Both the position numbers and the translations under genes were made by a program. A DNA stretch of 64,000 nt from Agapetus fuscipes (Eukaryota > Arthropoda > Insecta > Trichoptera > Glossosomatidae), in NCBI GenBank assembly GCA_951799405.1, contig OX637334.1, positions 9,982,001-10,046,000 of the forward strand, written 5' to 3'. Shown here piece after piece: positions 63,836-64,000 of this stretch. How positions within the stretch are numbered: the first letter of the stretch is position 1; each line of letters starts with the position of its first letter. The notes beneath the pieces were generated by a model, which did no database searches, had not been told where the DNA came from, and saw only the letters and a program-made list of their open reading frames with translations.

Positions 63836-64000
63836 TCACAACCGTCGGTAGATCTCACCGTTCCTATTTGAAAGTAAGACGGAATAAAACATGGCGTTGC
63901 CTGAACAGCTGCTCGTTGCTTCATATAAGATGGATCACCGCAATGTTTTATTCCGTCCTATCTTCAAGTAGATGCGGTAAGATCTATCGATGGTCGTCCA
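63836..64000. repeat. Palindromic repeat at the window edge
   Basis: ACCGTCGGTAGATCTCACCG...AAGACGGAATAAAACATGG is inverted at CAATGTTTTATTCCGTCC...GATCTATCGATGGTCGTC. Arms are about 58 bp; it may extend past the window. Confidence 0.75.

Overview
The window is AT-rich, intron-bearing eukaryotic DNA, most likely from an insect. The evidence is one spliced glutathione S-transferase (GST) gene of the insect delta/epsilon type, a mariner transposase remnant, and hAT, Helitron-like, TTAA-target, LTR and non-LTR elements with several SINE families. A lepidopteran is plausible but not proven. Nothing prokaryotic is present: no operons, CRISPR arrays or IS elements.

Host gene. Three phase-0 exons of a GST lie on the minus strand at 15856-15709, 13233-13033 and 9245-9129. 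They encode about the first 153 residues. The 3' coding exon(s) were not found and probably lie beyond position 1. The introns are filled with repeats, and a 3.3 kb hAT-like insertion begins about 50 bp upstream of the splice acceptor of the ATG exon.

Layout. 0-9 kb: SINEs, a 0.63 kb tandem duplication with a (TATG)n tract, a possible Helitron 3' end, a hAT-type MITE and RTE-like LINE tails. 9-16 kb: the GST gene with nested SINEs and a TTAA-flanked foldback MITE. 16-19 kb: a hAT-like element with 8 bp target-site duplication (TSD) that carries a dead transposon gene, a 5S/tRNA SINE and a LINE fragment. 20-23 kb: a foldback MITE and a dead mariner. 23.0-26.9 kb: a compact, apparently intact Ty3/Gypsy-like element with identical 165 bp LTRs. 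27-36 kb: LINE remnants, a foldback element built of short tandem repeats, hAT and Harbinger-like MITEs. 36.5-43.4 kb: a Copia pol gene broken by a repeat that is itself split by a 5.6 kb full-length LINE (ORF1, an extra reading frame, ORF2). 44-55 kb: more foldback MITEs and SINEs. 55.1-58.6 kb: a non-autonomous LTR element with identical 630 bp LTRs. 58.6-64 kb: a small tandem repeat, two copies of a MITE with 4 bp TSD, palindromes and a final SINE.

The commonest sequence is an unclassified repeat of about 230-280 bp, here called RepC, with about 25 copies in both orientations. SINE-A is tRNA-derived. SINE-B is a 5S-rRNA/tRNA composite with two alternative 3' tails, one shared with LINE fragments in the window. 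SINE-D has a class II tRNA-like head.

The strongest leads are: (1) the LINE, where ORF1 stops at UGA-CUA, the same frame stays open for 137 codons and then ends in an ATGA overlap with ORF2; (2) the Gypsy-like element, with a GGGAAAC slippery site followed by a stem and pseudoknot, gag starting inside the LTR and no usual primer site; (3) the 5S/tRNA SINE with tail exchange. All similarity statements come from reading the sequence by eye; no searches were run.
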